Assembly (NCBI GenBank): GCA_000751295.2
Contig: CCMO02000001.1
Span: 4,244,615 to 4,308,614, forward strand
Length of the DNA stretch: 64,000 nucleotides
Reading direction: 5' to 3'
Origin: a bacterium YEK0313
GTDB taxonomy: Bacteria > Pseudomonadota > Alphaproteobacteria > Rhizobiales > Phreatobacteraceae
Part shown: positions 63,799-64,000 of the stretch, piece by piece
Layout: every line of letters begins with the position of its first letter
How positions within the stretch are numbered: position 1 is the first letter of the stretch
The notes under the pieces: model-generated
Told to the model about the DNA's origin: nothing
Databases searched by the model: none
Seen by the model: only the letters and a program-made list of their open reading frames with translations
Position numbers and translations under genes: made by a program

Positions 63799-64000
63799 GT
63801 GGCCAATCTGTTCGACGACCTGCCCGACGGCGCGGCGGCGGAACTCTTCACGGAGATCCTGAACCGGCCGGGCCTGCGCATCGAGCGGATCGTCTCCACC
63901 GGCCAGACGACCCCTGAAGATCAGCCCTACGACCAGGACCATGACGAATGGGTCCTGGTGCTGAAGGGCGCGGCGCGGCTCTGGCTGGACGGCCGGGGCG
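63799..64000 (+). CDS. Cupin domain protein (3' end outside window)
   Basis: The first 67 residues of a small cupin that is cut by the window end. A GTG at 63799 has GGGAG six bases upstream; another GTG lies at 63784. The visible part has V-S-T-G-Q-T-T-P-E-D-Q-P-Y-D-Q-D-H-D-E-W-V-L-V-L-K-G-A-A-R-L, where the D-Q-D-H-D-E-W segment matches the first cupin motif. It lies 16 bp after the ABC-F stop. Small cupins of this form are common in proteobacteria, with unknown role. Confidence 0.72.
   Translation, partial: MANLFDDLPDGAAAELFTEILNRPGLRIERIVSTGQTTPEDQPYDQDHDEWVLVLKGAARLWLDGRG

Overview
The window is about 64 kb of GC-rich, densely packed chromosome from an alphaproteobacterium, most likely of the order Hyphomicrobiales (Rhizobiales). 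Four things point there: a perfect alphaproteobacterial LexA box (GTTC-N7-GTTC) upstream of recA, an F1-ATPase inhibitor of the DUF1476/zeta type, the order grxD-bolA-purL-purQ-purS-purC, and a DUF6867 gene fused to the end of a branched-chain amino acid (liv) operon. The genus cannot be fixed from the sequence alone. No rRNA, tRNA, CRISPR array, insertion sequence or prophage gene was seen. Most genes look like vertically inherited core or shell genes.

1-9.1 kb: end of a liv operon (livF, DUF6867, a LivK-like binding protein, intrinsic terminator), ccdA divergent from a DsbA-family protein, a small unknown gene, a DadA-type FAD oxidoreductase, rpe, a membrane protein, and purB with an RBBP9-type hydrolase. 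9.2-13.6 kb: an HpcH/HpaI aldolase, murI, rpsD, a GST, and an M15-type peptidoglycan peptidase gene that appears frameshifted.

13.8-21.7 kb, mostly minus strand: monothiol glutaredoxin and BolA (Fe-S homeostasis), then purL, purQ, purS and purC. Three exported or lipid-anchored proteins of unknown function lie between the purine genes. They share a Cys-x(4-5)-Cys motif and may be paralogues. DUF1476 is divergent from purC. 21.7-33.7 kb: a TadG-like von Willebrand A protein, a TrmJ-type tRNA methyltransferase fused to a degenerate DUF559 domain, icd, an S9 peptidase, a GNAT protein, alaS, recA with its SOS box, and a prephenate dehydrogenase.

33.9-46.1 kb: a double-domain acyl-CoA dehydrogenase, an EamA transporter, then a LysR regulator divergent from a likely inactive alpha/beta-hydrolase homologue and an RND multidrug efflux pair. 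A TetR gene is divergent from a small monooxygenase-like gene over a multi-half-site operator. 45.4-49.0 kb, minus strand: histidine kinase, FixJ-type regulator, exported HbpS/GlcG-like heme-binding protein and exported ankyrin protein. This possible periplasmic heme/redox sensing module is the most interesting locus in the window.

49.1-51.6 kb: three surface-sugar genes (GT2 glycosyltransferase, Gfo/Idh oxidoreductase, RfbC-like epimerase). 51.8-62.0 kb: a LacI-controlled carbohydrate or polyol operon on the minus strand: lacI, an FAD oxidase resembling alkyl-DHAP synthase, an FGGY kinase, a four-gene ABC importer, an SDR and a GldA-like dehydrogenase. The window ends with an ABC-F ATPase and the start of a cupin gene.
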